From Liolophura sinensis (Eukaryota > Mollusca > Polyplacophora > Chitonida > Chitonidae), in NCBI RefSeq assembly GCF_032854445.1, contig NC_088296.1:9522706-9586705 (forward strand): a stretch of DNA of 64,000 nt, written 5' to 3'. Shown one piece after another: positions 25,477-37,900 of this stretch; position 1 is the stretch's first letter; each line of letters starts with the position of its first letter. Position numbers and translations under genes: made by a program. The notes beneath the pieces were generated by a model. The model saw nothing but the letters and a program-made list of their open reading frames with translations. It was not told the origin of the DNA and did not search any database.

Positions 25477-25741
25477 TTTATTTATCTTATTTTATTTCAT
25501 TGGTGTTTTACGCCGTACTCAAGAATATTTCACTTATAAGACGGCGGCCAGCATTATGGTGGGCGGAAACCGGGCACAGCCCGAGGGAAACCCACGACCA
25601 TCCGCAGGTTGCTGTCAGACCTTCCCACGTACGGCCGGGGAGGAAGCCAGCATGAGCTGGACTTGAACTCACAGCGACCGCATTGTTGAGAGACTCCTGG
25701 ATCATTACGCTGCAACTATCCAACTGAGCCAAGGAGGTCCC
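25477..25741 (-). mobile_element. Full-length SINE-A with 11-bp target duplication
   Basis: 265 bases in reverse orientation, flanked by GCTTTCTGATA at 25466-25476 and 25742-25752. It ends in the complement of the tRNA-like head (GAGCCAAGGAGG). Confidence 0.93.
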
Positions 25742-26721
25742 GCTTTCTGATACGACAGGTGTTTAAATTAACACCCTGCAAATTAAAATGTTGCTGTTTT
25801 CATACTGGTCGTTATGGAATATGGCATGCCGTTTCAGAAGGTGAAAATTTTCCGATTTGTACAGATGGTTTAATTACGCCTACGCCCCGGGACGTGACTG
25901 ACGTCTTTGTTAGTTAGTCATTTTTATTATGCGTGGGGTGAGTTGTTGGATTTAAAAGTTTTCCACCTTTATTTTTCATTTTTTAATCTTTTTATATATG
26001 ACAAAATTAGTTATTTTACCATTGAAATGGATGGGATAATTTCCAGTGACAATTAAATAAAATAAAAACATTTATACACCATAATTTTCAAAGATGAAGG
26101 CCTGTCCTCTTTTTGTGTTTTTCAAACGCGCACGGACTGCTGTGCCTTCATGTTCAACACCCCATATGTGCCCCTGTTTCCATGGCGACAAGGGGTCATG
26201 TTGAATTAGGTCACCAGGTTAGATGTATAAACAGTTGCAATCAAAGCGCAGCTGAGATCCATATTTTCATTATCTAACACTTTACATACTGGCATAGTAC
26301 ATGATTTGAATACCGATTTTATTCATTCGCCTAGAGCATTCCCCGCGTTTTCCCAACATCATTGAAAACTGATGAGTCCCTCCCTTTGCGTGGACGTGAT
26401 CTGAGGACTTGACCTTTAACCTCTAAGACAAACGAGGTGCGGGGATTTGCAGATTTTCCAACTCTCAGTATTTGTGACACTAACCCATCGGCAACACTTG
26501 TTTGGGCGTTTGCACAGTATAACGACAGTTTGTCCTTCACCAATACGGTGTCACATGGAGGAAGTTCGTTAGCAGCTTGCCCAAGGTCTGTGGTTTACGC
26601 CGGACACTTTGACCCATCACTCATGAAACTGACCTCCATCGTATGAATGAATGGATGCATGCATGCATATATGAGCAGTGGAAAACACACCTTCTGTCAG
26701 TGATAATTATTTTGAGTAACT

Positions 26722-26943
26722 GTGACGTCTAATAAATTGCAAGGGGCATAACTGCGTTTTTTTGACTTAATCTTGCTTACGTTATCAGGGGGCGAGTAAG
26801 TGACTTAATGAAGTCTTAAAACCAAAGTTAGAATTAAACCCTGACGGAGGAGTCAAGAGGCCATATTTGTTGGTTGCTTGTGACCATTTGCCAACAATCA
26901 CACTGTCGTCGTTGCTGTGGGGTTTTTTCTCTATACTGTAAGT
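26722..26943 (+). mobile_element. Repeat D, full length
   Basis: GACGTCTAATAAATTGCAAG to CTCTATACTGTAAGT. Confidence 0.85.
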
Positions 26944-27509
26944 TGTTTATATTATACAAAATAAGCGGTGTCAATGAAAATAAGCCAATGACAGAGTGTC
27001 AAAATATATTTGTGTTCAATATATACCTTCATAGCACATCGACATGTGGACTTCACCACATTGTTTACTGTCATAAATGTTTTTAACAGTCATTGTTCAG
27101 ACTGTCATTCCTTCTGTTTCGTAGTCTGTCAATTAATCGTGCCATTGTGGTCTGGCGTCCGACAAAGTCCTCTCGCCACCACCCCCACCCCCACACACCC
27201 ATTCCATCTCCGCCCCATCTCAATCAAGTTCCTCCCATACATTTAATCCCACCACAAACACGAATATGCAATTATACAGGAAATGTTCCATACAGCACAC
27301 GGTAAAAATAGATGGCACGTGTCATGAGTACTAAGTGTGAGAAGCTGCTGTCGGAAACCTTTTAAACTGCCACCATCTGGAAATGGTTAGAGCATACACT
27401 AAGGGTTTCCCACACCGAAAGCTCACATGACGGTATTCTAGCTTATATTTTTACCAATATACATTCTGATATATTATTAAAAAAACAGCTTATCCAGATT
27501 TCTGGAATA

Positions 27510-27596
27510 TTTATTTACTGATCATTTGATTGGCGTTTTAATCCATATACTCAAGAATTTTTACATTTATACCACGGCGGCCAGCAGTATAATTTC
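27510..27596 (-). mobile_element. SINE-A 3' fragment
   Basis: TTGATTGGCGTTTTAATCC to GCGGCCAGCAGTATAA only. Confidence 0.8.
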
Positions 27597-27811
27597 TGGA
27601 ATAAGCATACATGGCATTCGTATTAGGAGCTCGTGTAACCAGATGGTACCACCTGAGCGTTTATGTTTTTCGTGTATACAGCTTTATATGCAAGCTAACA
27701 CAAACGTTCCATGAGGGATACGGTTTGATACATCTAGAACACATGTGTGGTTACAGGCACCATGACGGATAGTCACATGTACGTGTGTCTATTCATTACT
27801 CTACACGTTCC

Positions 27812-28041
27812 CAGGAGCCTCTCACCAATGCAGTCGCTGTGTTCAAGTCCAGCTCATGCTGGCTTTCTCTTCGGTCGTATGTGGGAAAGTCTGACAGCAA
27901 CCTGCGGATGGTCGTGGGTTTTCCCTGGGATCTGCCCGGTTTCCTCCCATCATAATGCTGGTCGCCGTCGTATAAGTGAAATATTCTTGAGTATGGCGTA
28001 AAACACCAATCATATAAATGAACAAATAAATAAATAAGATA
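27812..28041 (+). mobile_element. SINE-A without tRNA-like head
   Basis: Begins AGGAGCCTCTCACCAATGCA and runs to an AAATAAATAAATAAG tail. Confidence 0.88.
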
Positions 28042-28930
28042 ACTAGAAAATAGTTAATCGAGGCGTCACTACGACCCTTTTGCCGGGTTCTTGACATTTA
28101 TCCCGATAAGATGGTGGAAGACTTGTGAAACCGTTTGCACTTATGTGGTGTGGCCTCGATTTTTTCATTAATATCAATGAATCTGTGCATGATTGAATAT
28201 AAAACAGTACAGAATAAAAAAGACTTGGGAGTAAACCCAGAGCAAAATCAACAGTGTGATGCTGGTACTAGCTGGGGATTTGAAAGAGCGATCTCTGAGT
28301 TTGAAGCCTACGATTCTGGGGATAGACTAAAGAGAAACTCCCGGCTGTGCTGAAGTACATATGGCTTATGTACCACCCTGTTACTCTGGTATATGACCAT
28401 ACGTAAGTTTACCTCAATTAAGACTTTATTCTAAATATATACATGTAAATTCTTATACAGTAGCATCTTAGACACCCTTTGGCACCATGGCTTGACCAAA
28501 ATTAGGTGAGACAATGCGGCGATGTTTGTAAGAATTCATCAGACGTACAGGAAACTACTGTAAATCTTCAACCTTTTCTACCACTAAAGCACTGTTTTCA
28601 GTGGAATTTATGAAGACACGACTTGGTGTGAAAATGGTGCTAAAAAGTATTTGTTTATGTCATTATGCCATAGTTTTTTTCAGAATGTTTCAAAATATTG
28701 GTTTTAAAGGCGGTTGAAAAGGTTGAAGAATATGAATAGTGTCCACATGCGGATTAGCACCTAAATATAATGAATCGGTGTTTCCACCGAGACACAAAGT
28801 TTTATCCAGATTTGTGAATAACTTCTCTTTCGTGAATTTGCTGATACTCATTTAACAATAGTGAGAAATTGTTCGTTAATTCCGTAGCATTTGGGTTTTA
28901 CAATTCTTATGTACTTGGCAAATATTATAC

Positions 28931-29085
28931 AATTTATTTATTTATTTATTTGACTGGTGTTCAAGAATATTTCACTTATACGACGGCGGCCAGCATTATG
29001 GTGGGAGGAAACCGGGCAGAGCAAGGGGAAAACCCGAGACCATCCGCAGGTTGCTGGCAGACCTATTGTACAACATATGGCCTGA
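28931..29085 (-). mobile_element. SINE-A 3' half
   Basis: TTTA-rich tail, then body to GCAGGTTGCTGGCAGACC; a short deletion in the tail motif removes TTTACGCCGTAC. Confidence 0.85.
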
Positions 29086-30054
29086 GTCGTGGAGAAATGT
29101 GCAGCTAATGAGCAACATGCGTTATAAATGTCTACAGAAACAGGTGAGAATGAATGAAAGAATGAATGAATGAATTGATAAGGCCTATGTATATTATATA
29201 TTGATTTTAGCAAATATTTCAACCATATCGTGGCGACAAAAAAGATGAGAAGTTGTCCCTGTTTTTGTATAAAAGAAATATCTATCAAAATTGCCACCGT
29301 AACCAATGACATGTAAACACAGGGTCAGGTCGAAAACAACTTTAAAACGTTATTTTTAAACCATTATAAATTTAAAAAAAAATTTTAAAAAAATTAATAA
29401 ATGTGTTGGGATGTGTAACTGGAGCCTGCACGGAAAAAAGGCTTACATATTTATTCGCATGGAATTCAGTTTTAAGGCCTGAATCCGCTTCTGTTGTGCT
29501 TAACCCAGTTTTCGTGATGTTTACCCCGGGTGCAGGTTACCCTTTTTAAGGGCAACACCGGACCGTACAGGGGTCAGTCAGTTGGGGTATCGTGACCTTA
29601 GATGACCTTACGGGCACTCGCGAGCTTTTATTCCCGTTTGAAATCTGAAGCGCAGAAGACAAAGAATGGCCATGGGTACAGAGAAAAAGTATGCAAAATG
29701 CCTCCGCACGCCTTCTTGGCGATGTGAATGTCAAACGCCTGAGATTTAATGAATTCGACATGAGCGCGACCGCAAACGGTAAAATCTCGTGAAACCCGAG
29801 ACACAGTATATGGCACCTCTCTATAACCTCTGCTCTTATTATTTGTTCAGCACATCTATAGTCAAAAGGCACTTCCGATAAAGGGCTGTATATCCATCAA
29901 GAGACTACAGCTTGCTGAAACGAGATCGGGCGGGGACATCGGTCAAACCGATGTTACTTCTCTCGGGCAACTGCCGAGATACATGTTCGGTAAGTAGACG
30001 ATTTAACCACTTAGCTATTATCATGATATATTTATAGAGGCTTCCACATTAGAA

Positions 30055-30115
30055 CATTGATAAAGAACATTGATATAGAACATTGATATTGAACATTGAT
30101 ATAGAACATTGATCA
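30055..30115. repeat. Short tandem repeat, 14-15-bp unit
   Basis: Five copies of AGAACATTGATA with ATAG/AAAG/ATTG linkers. Confidence 0.8.
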
Positions 30116-30371
30116 CAGACCCTGCACTATCTTCATGACATTCCATCACTGAAAATGGGTTTAAGTATTTTGATTTTATGTTTTTAAATAACGTAGTGAA
30201 TTCAACTTTTAACTACTGTTACCCCGCTTCACAACCGTTTTATCTTATGCCGTCTAGAACCAGGATACGTTTTAATTTATTTATCTTCCTAGGAGCAGAA
30301 TTAACAGCCGAGGTAATAATTTATGCAGCAGAATATAGATTTCTTTAATGTATCGATCAAACTCCATTCGA

Positions 30372-30590
30372 GGCATACCTAAGATTTTAAAAATGGTACT
30401 TAATTGTTGCTGCCTTGTTTGGCGCTCAGCACTGACAGGTGTCGGTTTGTGACTGCGTGGAGTGTCATGTTTGCTTGGTGTCATCGCCATGATACTTCAG
30501 TGACGGCAGTACTATGGAGCCATGGACTCAAACGTGGTCATGACAAAATTGTATAAGTGCCTATACCGAAACGTCGCTCACTGAATAAAC
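30372..30590 (+). mobile_element. SINE-C, diverged
   Basis: GGCATACCTAAGATTTTAAA, GACAGGTGTCGGTTTGTGAC and ATGATACTTCAGTGACGGCA; the tail is degraded. Confidence 0.7.
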
Positions 30591-31075
30591 AGAAATTGTG
30601 ATCCATATATTTGTTGTAATAAGTGAAACATTCTCCAGTACGGCGTCAAACTTTTATCAAATAAATAAATAAATAAACAGATATTTTTATACTATTATTT
30701 TTGCAATGTATTTGTATTTTTGTACGTATTTACTGCTGAAGAGTTTAGTTTTATGATGATATGTTATTTCATCCGCTATGTTACTGGGCTCTAACAACCT
30801 GTTGAGACTTTAAATTGCACAGCATTAGCTTACATATAATACGAAGGAATGGAATCCGACACCTACACAGAGCTTCATCCAGCCAAGTGAACTATAAAGC
30901 TGAGGCGCATTCAAAGAAGTGAGAAATTGTTAAGCAAGGTGCTAACAAGTTTATATTTATACTGTATTGTGTTTCGTGATGTCGGTTTATGAACTTTACA
31001 ATTCTGCCTCATTAACATTAATTAATCATTAGGCTCATTAACTGTTGGTATGGTATAAGAAATTATGAAGTGACC

Positions 31076-31455
31076 AGTATTATAATTGTTAATAGACATT
31101 ATAACCATTGCAATACAATAGGCCTACATCGGACGTCGCCGAGGTAGGTACTGTACATATATTTATCTAATTCCAGTGTTGTAATTGTGAATAGACATTA
31201 TAACCATTGCAATACAATAGGCCTACATCGGACGTCGCCGAGGTAGGTACTGTACATATATTTATCTAATTCCAGTGTTGTAATTGTGAATAGACATTAT
31301 AACCATTGCAATACAATAGGCCTACATCGGACGTCGCCGAGGTAGGTACTGTACATATATTTATCTAATTCCAGTGTTGTAATTGTGAATAGACATTGTC
31401 ACCATTGTAATACTATAAGCCGAGATCGAACCTCGACGAGGCAGGTACTGTATAG
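31076..31455. repeat. 99-bp tandem repeat, about 3.8 copies
   Basis: Units carry GGCCTACATCGGACGTCGCC and GAGGTAGGTACTGTACATAT at 99-base spacing (31131, 31230, 31329). The first three are almost identical and the last is diverged (GAACCTCGACGAGGCAGG). Confidence 0.93.
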
Positions 31456-31694
31456 TAATCTTATTTGTGCTATATGCGATCTGATAAAGATACTTAGCTT
31501 GACCAATACCTTCCTCACAGTCTGTGCGATATAGTCTCTTTAGATTTCATTTTGATTTCTCAAACTTTCTCAGATAAATATACCATTGATTAGAAAGGTT
31601 TGTATATAAAGCAATGTCATCGATACAATATTGTATATTCGTTGATTCACTTAATACTCTCCGTAGTCTTAACACATAAACTCCAAAAATTAAG

Positions 31695-31906
31695 CTGTTA
31701 AATTTAACAGAAGACTGACTGATGCTAGGATGCATTCTTTTTTTCAACAGACTGTGCTAAATATAATATACATATTCTATTAATTCAACATAACCATTCT
31801 ATTAGACTAACAGGGTATTGTGTTTAATATGTCACAAAATTATGTTATAGTAACAGAATGCATTCTGACATCACTCAGGCAACAGACTTTGTGTTAAATT
31901 TAACAG
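31695..31906 (+). mobile_element. Element E: MITE-like repeat with terminal inverted repeats
   Basis: Starts CTGTTAAATTTAACAG and ends with the inverse GTTAAATTTAACAG. The similarity extends inward for about 50 bases, to ATGCATTCT on one side and its complement AGAATGCATTC on the other. No ORF. Confidence 0.72.
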
Positions 31907-32162
31907 TTTAACTTTTTGAGTGCACAAGTTGCTTGACCAAGACGAGTACAGAATCACTGCTGAACTTCCCGCGGCCACGTGCCAATTGTATCTCTACATT
32001 TCTCTGCACATGTCTACGAGTGTACCCTGTATACTGTCAGATTGTAAGTGTACAGATTTACCAGCGGTTCCGCTCTGCCCGGTTTCCTCACACCAACATG
32101 CTGGCCTCTGTTACAAAAGTAAGATATTCTTGAGTATACCGAGTGAAAATCCAATCGCCGCC

Positions 32163-32690
32163 GTTACATGATTAAGCGCATGATTTTACCATGATCAGGC
32201 GCCGTTACTTGATTAAAGACAGGATTTTACCATGGTTAAGCGTCGTTACATGATTAAGCGCAGGGTTTTACCATGATTAGTCGCCGTTACTTGATTAAAC
32301 GCAGTATATTGCCATGATTTGACACCGTTACATGATTAAGCGCAGGATTTTACCATGATTAGGCGCCGTTACTTGATTAAAGACAGGATTTTACCAAGGT
32401 TAAGCGTCGTTACATGATTAAGCGCAGGATTTTACCATGATTAGTGGCTGTTACTTGTTTAAAGGCAGTATATTACCATGATTAGACGCCGTTACATGAT
32501 TAAGCGCAGGATTTTACCATGATTAGGCGCCGTTACTTGATTAAAGACAGGATTTTACCAAGGTTAAGCGTCGTTACATGATTAAGCGCAGGATTTTACC
32601 ATGATTAGTGGCTGTTACTTGTTTAAAGGCAGTATATTACCATGATTAGACGCCGTTACATGATTAAACGCAGGATTTTACCATAGTTGG
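32163..32690. repeat. 41-bp minisatellite with 164-bp higher-order repeat
   Basis: About 13 units of the type GCGCCGTTACTTGATTAAAG + ACAGGATTTTACCATGGTTAA. A block of four distinguishable units repeats at 164 bases (32341 and 32505), including the shared odd unit GTGGCTGTTACTTGTTTAAA. Confidence 0.92.
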
Positions 32691-33329
32691 ACGTAATCAA
32701 ATGAACAAATAAATACTCCACATATGCGTCACGCTGTGCCCAGTCTTCGTTACAAATGCATGATTTCAAAACAGCACTTTCTATGTGATAGACTAAAATC
32801 GAGAAAGTGCACTATCTGACTCTGGAGATTAAACGCTTGCTAGCCCTTGACTATTAACTGTATCGGCTGTGGCTGTTAGTCAAAAGGTTTGTCAAGGTGG
32901 TGCTCAATGCTGTTGGTTACATTACACTTAAAATAAATAAATAAATAAACAAATAAATAAACAAATAAATAAATACAAAATAAATAAATAAACATCAGCG
33001 TTAAAAACGTACAGAACCGCGGAAGGGACATAGCCTTATAATTCTCTTTTTTCCGTCGGCCAAACAAAAAAGAGATATTATGAACTAAATTTTTTTTCAG
33101 GAGGGAGAGGAGTATTGTCCCTGTGATAGTGATCCAGACAGAAGTGGCATTATTTAAAATGCAGCATGGCCCATTGGTTCACTAAGTGTGGAGAAAGTAG
33201 GCCTACTTAACCTAGCAGGCATATCCCCGAGTTAACACGTCAGTTACAAACGTTCTTTTAAACATAATTTTACAAGTTTGCTTAATATCTGTGTAACGAT
33301 TATCTCCCCTTAAACTGAGAGACTTGAGA

Positions 33330-33332
<3 letters not shown>

Positions 33333-33383
<51 letters not shown>
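33333..33383. repeat. (GT)n microsatellite
   Basis: About 24 uninterrupted GT dinucleotides. Confidence 0.97.
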
Positions 33384-33384
<1 letters not shown>

Positions 33385-33910
33385 CTCATGCAATCAGTAT
33401 ACAGGGACCGATCCAATCTATCTCCATGGTTCGATCAACTCTAATAATCTTATTCAAATTTATTCAGAAATGACAAACGACAAAGATTACCAAAGTCGCT
33501 CTGAATATACCACATGTGGTGTATTTCCTTAATTATACGGTTATGCCTCATTTGTTTTCTCTCCAGCATATCTACATCCTTAGGCCTACTGTATAGGCCT
33601 ATAGGTCTACCTAGCTGACCTTGTCATTTTATTTATCTTAGATCTGAGTAAAAATACATATAAATAAGCTGATCTCGGTAAGTAGAATCCATCTTTCAAG
33701 GACGTATGTTAACCATTGTGCAGTATGAAAGCTAATCTCGGTCCTAAAGCAAGCGCCGATGGCACTGGCTGCATGACTAACAGGGGGATAACTCTGCTAA
33801 CCAGGGTGCAGTACTTTCTCCCGATTTAGTGAACCACTGGGCATGCTGCATTCTAAATAGCGGTATTTCTGATTAACTCACTATTACACTGGGGAAAGTA
33901 ATACAATGAA

Positions 33911-34121
33911 AGACATACAGCATAGAGAGTAAAACCAGAGCAGCGACGACAGTGTGATAACTGGCAACTGGTCACACTTTACCGGTGAAATACGGCCTCT
34001 GGTCAATTTACCTCAGGCAGGGTTTATTCTAACTGTTCATATAAATGCATAAACAGTGTCAATTTACACGCCCCCTAGCACCAATGACATAAAGTGTTGA
34101 TTGCAATATATTAGGCGTCAC
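33911..34121 (-). mobile_element. Repeat D, full length, reverse
   Basis: GACATACAGCATAGAGAGTA to TTGCAATATATTAGGCGTCA. It lies about 320 bases upstream of the P450 first coding exon. Confidence 0.88.
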
Positions 34122-34491
34122 TGTTTTAAAAAATTTTAGTTAATAAATTCTCTTTCTTTTGGATGTCGGAAAAAAATAATAAAGAAACTAAATCTGTTAT
34201 CTCGGGGCAAGGTACTTCCCCCGTGGCCAATGAGAAATTATTTCTTTTTTTGTATGGCTAAAAAAATAAAGGTCATCAACCGCTTATGTCGGTTCGTCCA
34301 AACCTTGCCATTTTCTGAGGTCCCACCTAACCACAGCTTACCGCGAAAAACGCACCTTTTAAACGGGGAGATGGTGATCATGGGAGTTAATTCGTTGTAA
34401 TAAGTTAAACTGTACAATTTGTCTTTATGTTATATTTTTCAGATCAAAGGGATCTAAACATCTATTAAGAGTAAAAAGACTAAAGCAAGAA

Positions 34492-34981
34492 ATGGCTAAA
34501 ACCTGGAGAAGAACACCGCGACATTTGATTGAGAACAACTGGTTTCTAAGAAAGCGCATGCAAACAACTGAAACGACTGCCCTATCCGTGACCGCCAACA
34601 GCGGCAACGACTTACCAAACATATCATCGCATTCGCGCGAGGGTGTAAAAAAAAAGAAAATATAAAACTTGACAATGCAGATGATGTTTTGCGCAAGCCG
34701 ACTTCCATCCCTCAACCATTCAAGCTTCCGCTTCTGGGAAATGTACGAGATTTCATAGGAAGTTTTGGTTCTGCAGCTCATACCTTTCTTCAAAAGCGAG
34801 CCAGACAAATGGGAGAAATTTATCAGTTCCAGGCCCTCGGGGAGAAAATGGTGTTCCTTTTCAATTACAAGGACGTGGACGCTGTGCGAAAAGCGGAAGG
34901 AAATTGTCCAGAGCATATTGAATTCAGACACCTGAAGAAATACCGAGAAGAAAGGGGACTGCCATTAGGAGTTCTTATAAG
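34492..34981 (+). CDS. P450 exon 1 (presequence to helix B region), interrupted by a one-base frame break
   Basis: ATG at 34492 has a purine at -3 and G at +4. An acceptor (TTTTTCAG, ending 34442) lies just upstream, implying a separate 5' untranslated exon. The first 55 codons are open and Arg/Lys-rich, then reach TAA just past a run of nine A at about 34647-34655. Adding one A would carry the frame straight into ENIKLDNADDVLRKPTSIPQ and the long open frame ending at 34981 (AG|GTAAGC). Alternative: the exon begins at 34681 after TGCAG and the true N-terminus is in an unseen exon, but that acceptor lacks a pyrimidine tract. Confidence 0.75.
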
Positions 34982-37900
34982 GTAAGCTTTCGTCGCTTGT
35001 TCGGCCCTGCTGGAGCAAGCAGCAAGCGACGCTCGTGTGGTCATTTGCGCAATCTAACGTTCGTTGAAGACCACATGTCTTCCGCCAATATGGTGTGCAG
35101 ATCTGTACCCCATATATGGGAAAGTTGGTAGTAACTTGCCATAGGTCAGTGGTTTTCCCCAGGCACTCTTGTTTCCTCCACCCACGCTTACCGTCGTATC
35201 GTATATATTCTGATAAATAAATGAATATGAAGACACCAGAGGCAGTTTCCAGAAAGAGATTTTCGATTTAAATCAAAACTTGAAAACTTGAAATGATTAG
35301 AAAAAACTGCACATGTGTTATATGTTAAGTCAGCCATGTCAGAATGTGAGTTCCTAAGCTACTTATTACATCGAGGTTTTAAGTTTTGAATTAAGTCAAA
35401 CATCACTCTGTGGAATTGGCCCCAAGAACAGAGCCTCGTTGCGCAGCGTACCCAGTTTCGGGTGTTTTCATGGAGCCTTTAGGGTACCTTTCAAGGTCAT
35501 GTTTTCAGGGAGCCTTTAGGGTACCTTTCAAGGTCATGTTTTTTAGGGAGCCTTTAGGGTACCTTTCAAGGTCATGTTTTCATGGAGCCCTTAGGGTACC
35601 TTTCAAGGTCATGTTTTCAGGGAGCCCTTAGGGTACCTTTCAAGGTCATGTTTTCATGGAGCCTTTAGGGTACCTTTCAAGGTCATACTTGAAAGGTCCT
35701 GTGCCTCCAAAATACCGTGACATAAACTTCAGACACGGAACACCACGTAGTCACAGTATACCGAAAATCGATTCACCATGAACATTTCCTAAACACTGGT
35801 TAATCATTGATAAATTCAATAGAGTCTTTGTATTTTAAATAGGTTAAACCTGGCCAAGACTGGGCATTTGGTTGCGGGGATTTTCAGCTGTCCATTTCCA
35901 TGGGGATCGTATCAAAGATGCTTTTATGAGAAAGCACAGAAAAACTTCTTTACCCGTCTTTCTTTTTCTTCTCCTTATTATTATTTATTTATTTAATTGG
36001 TGTTCGAAATCTGCAGTTCGTTGTGCTGTCGTGAATTTGTCTTCAGTTTTCTTTGTCTTGCATTTCGTTGCCAGCAAGGGCCAGGAATGGCGCAAGCAGA
36101 GACGGATACTGGCGGAGCCGATGTTAAAACCTGAATCTGTGTCCAAGTACTTCACCGGTCTTCACGAGGTGGGCGTTATTCCGATGCTTTCGTGTCTCCG
36201 TTATGTAATCTGTTATGACGTTTTGGTCATGTGGTTTTTAAACCTTCTATTTCGCATTTAATCGCATCCGTTTGTAAGACTATTTATTGTCAAGCAGAAA
36301 TCAACTGATTGATTTATGGATTAACTTTATTCCTTAAATTCTGTAATGCTGCTTTAAGATGCAATATGATTTCAACAATTATCGGTGAAACTTCAAAACG
36401 TATTAAAGGGCGCCCTTGGTTAACTTGGTAGAGCGCCCACTTCTGGGGCGGTAGGGTCATTACTGGGTCGGGTCACACCTAAGACTTAACAAGAGGAAAT
36501 TGTAGCTCCCTCACTTGGCGTTCAACATTTTGATAAGGGGATAGTGTAACGACTGTTGATATACACGGGCATGCACTCCAAGGATTTCTTCGTGGTTAAA
36601 TGACTGACAAATTGTCAAGTGCGACATTAAACCTTAACCAATCACTCACTCAAAGGGGGTTCATCTTGATGCGCTACGCTAAATAAAATTCCCTGTGCTC
36701 TAACACAATTCTGTAATATTAAATTATATGTCTTTTTCCACATTGAATGGACAGGTAGCGCGAGATGCCGTCAGTCATCACGTGACAAGAACGAGAGCGG
36801 GTAGACGCCTGGACATAGAGCGGTTAACAGGGAAATATGCGCTTGAAGGTAGGTCAGTGCGGTCATCTTGGCATCATGTAATAAATCTGTACAACGTATA
36901 GCATATTCTAGCCCATTGCCTATAATATGTTGCAGTTAACATCACTGCATATTTTGCCTATTTTCTGCTTAAGACATGGTGCTAAGGGATGTGCAACTTG
37001 TTACGATTTAAGCATTTACATGAACATTTAAACATAGCTACTATGTGAATCCCCATACATATATCTGAGCAAGGCATAAGCACCAATACAATTTGAAACT
37101 GTCTTCGGTTTGCTTTTTTTTTTTTCTTAAACAGGCATTGGACGAGCGTTATTGGGGGTGAGGCTTGGCTGTTTCCGTGATTCCGACCCAGAGTATCTGC
37201 AACGTTTTGTGTCTTTGGCCCGGTATGGGGGTTATCATTCGGGGATCGATTCCACCAAGGCATTTCTGACTTAAGGGATACATAATCGACGCCGGTTGGC
37301 TGACGCTGAGTGTATGGTTCTTCGACCATGCAGTCTTGGTCACGCTTGAAGAAATCTACCTAAAATTCAGTTAAGGCTACAAGTAAGCATAGTCTGGACA
37401 TGCCTGTCTCTGACACCAGCCAATCAGAGTCAAGTATGTATACCTTTAAGTCAGAATTTAAAAATTTGATGCTTAAATTTTGCTGATGAGAGTTGCAATT
37501 TTGATACATATATGTCCTATGTTGATACATATATGTCCTATGTTGATACATGCGATAACATTTATGAGGTTGTCACACTTTTATTTATCCAACATCGGGA
37601 AAACTGTTAGGGTTTTCATTAAACAGTAGCACACACGTGGGGGACGTGTATATTCGGATGTGAAAACAATGGTCACATTGTTGAAGCGGCCTAAAGTTAA
37701 GGTTACTGACGCCATATTTTTCGTTATACTATCACGGAGTAGCCATGTAACTAAAGAAAAGTTTGGGCCCTATATGTATAAAAGTTAAAACTGTATTTCA
37801 AAATTTGGCTTTTGAAGTCCGAAATGGGTTTGGTGGAGTCAACCCCTAAATGTATACCACGTGCTTTGTGATAAAGACAAACTGCTCAGTACCGCATGAA

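Larger units (their letters stand above)
29086..31075. other. Gene-free stretch
   Basis: Holds a (GAAT)n tract near 29157-29175, the 14-bp tandem at 30055, SINE-C at 30372 and a SINE-A tail relic at 30625-30678. The 29546-29872 region has slightly higher GC and overlapping minus-strand ORFs without recognisable motifs. Confidence 0.5.
32691..34442. other. Upstream region of the P450 gene
   Basis: Contains an (AAATA)n tract (32935-32990), the (GT)n tract and a repeat D copy. An acceptor at 34436-34442 shows that a non-coding first exon and the promoter must lie in or left of this region; neither is identifiable by eye. Confidence 0.45.

Noticed and set aside
29546-29872. 108-codon minus-strand ORF
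   Set aside because: No recognisable domain, no splice context, and overlapping ORFs in another frame.
33335-33532. ORF starting with a Cys-Val repeat
   Set aside because: Translation of a (GT)n microsatellite.
34425-34931. 168-codon minus-strand ORF
   Set aside because: Antisense shadow of P450 exon 1, whose sense frame has clear family motifs.
36169-36261. Read-through of P450 exon 2 ORF
   Set aside because: A GT donor at 36169 and the correct phase into exon 3 show that this part is intron.
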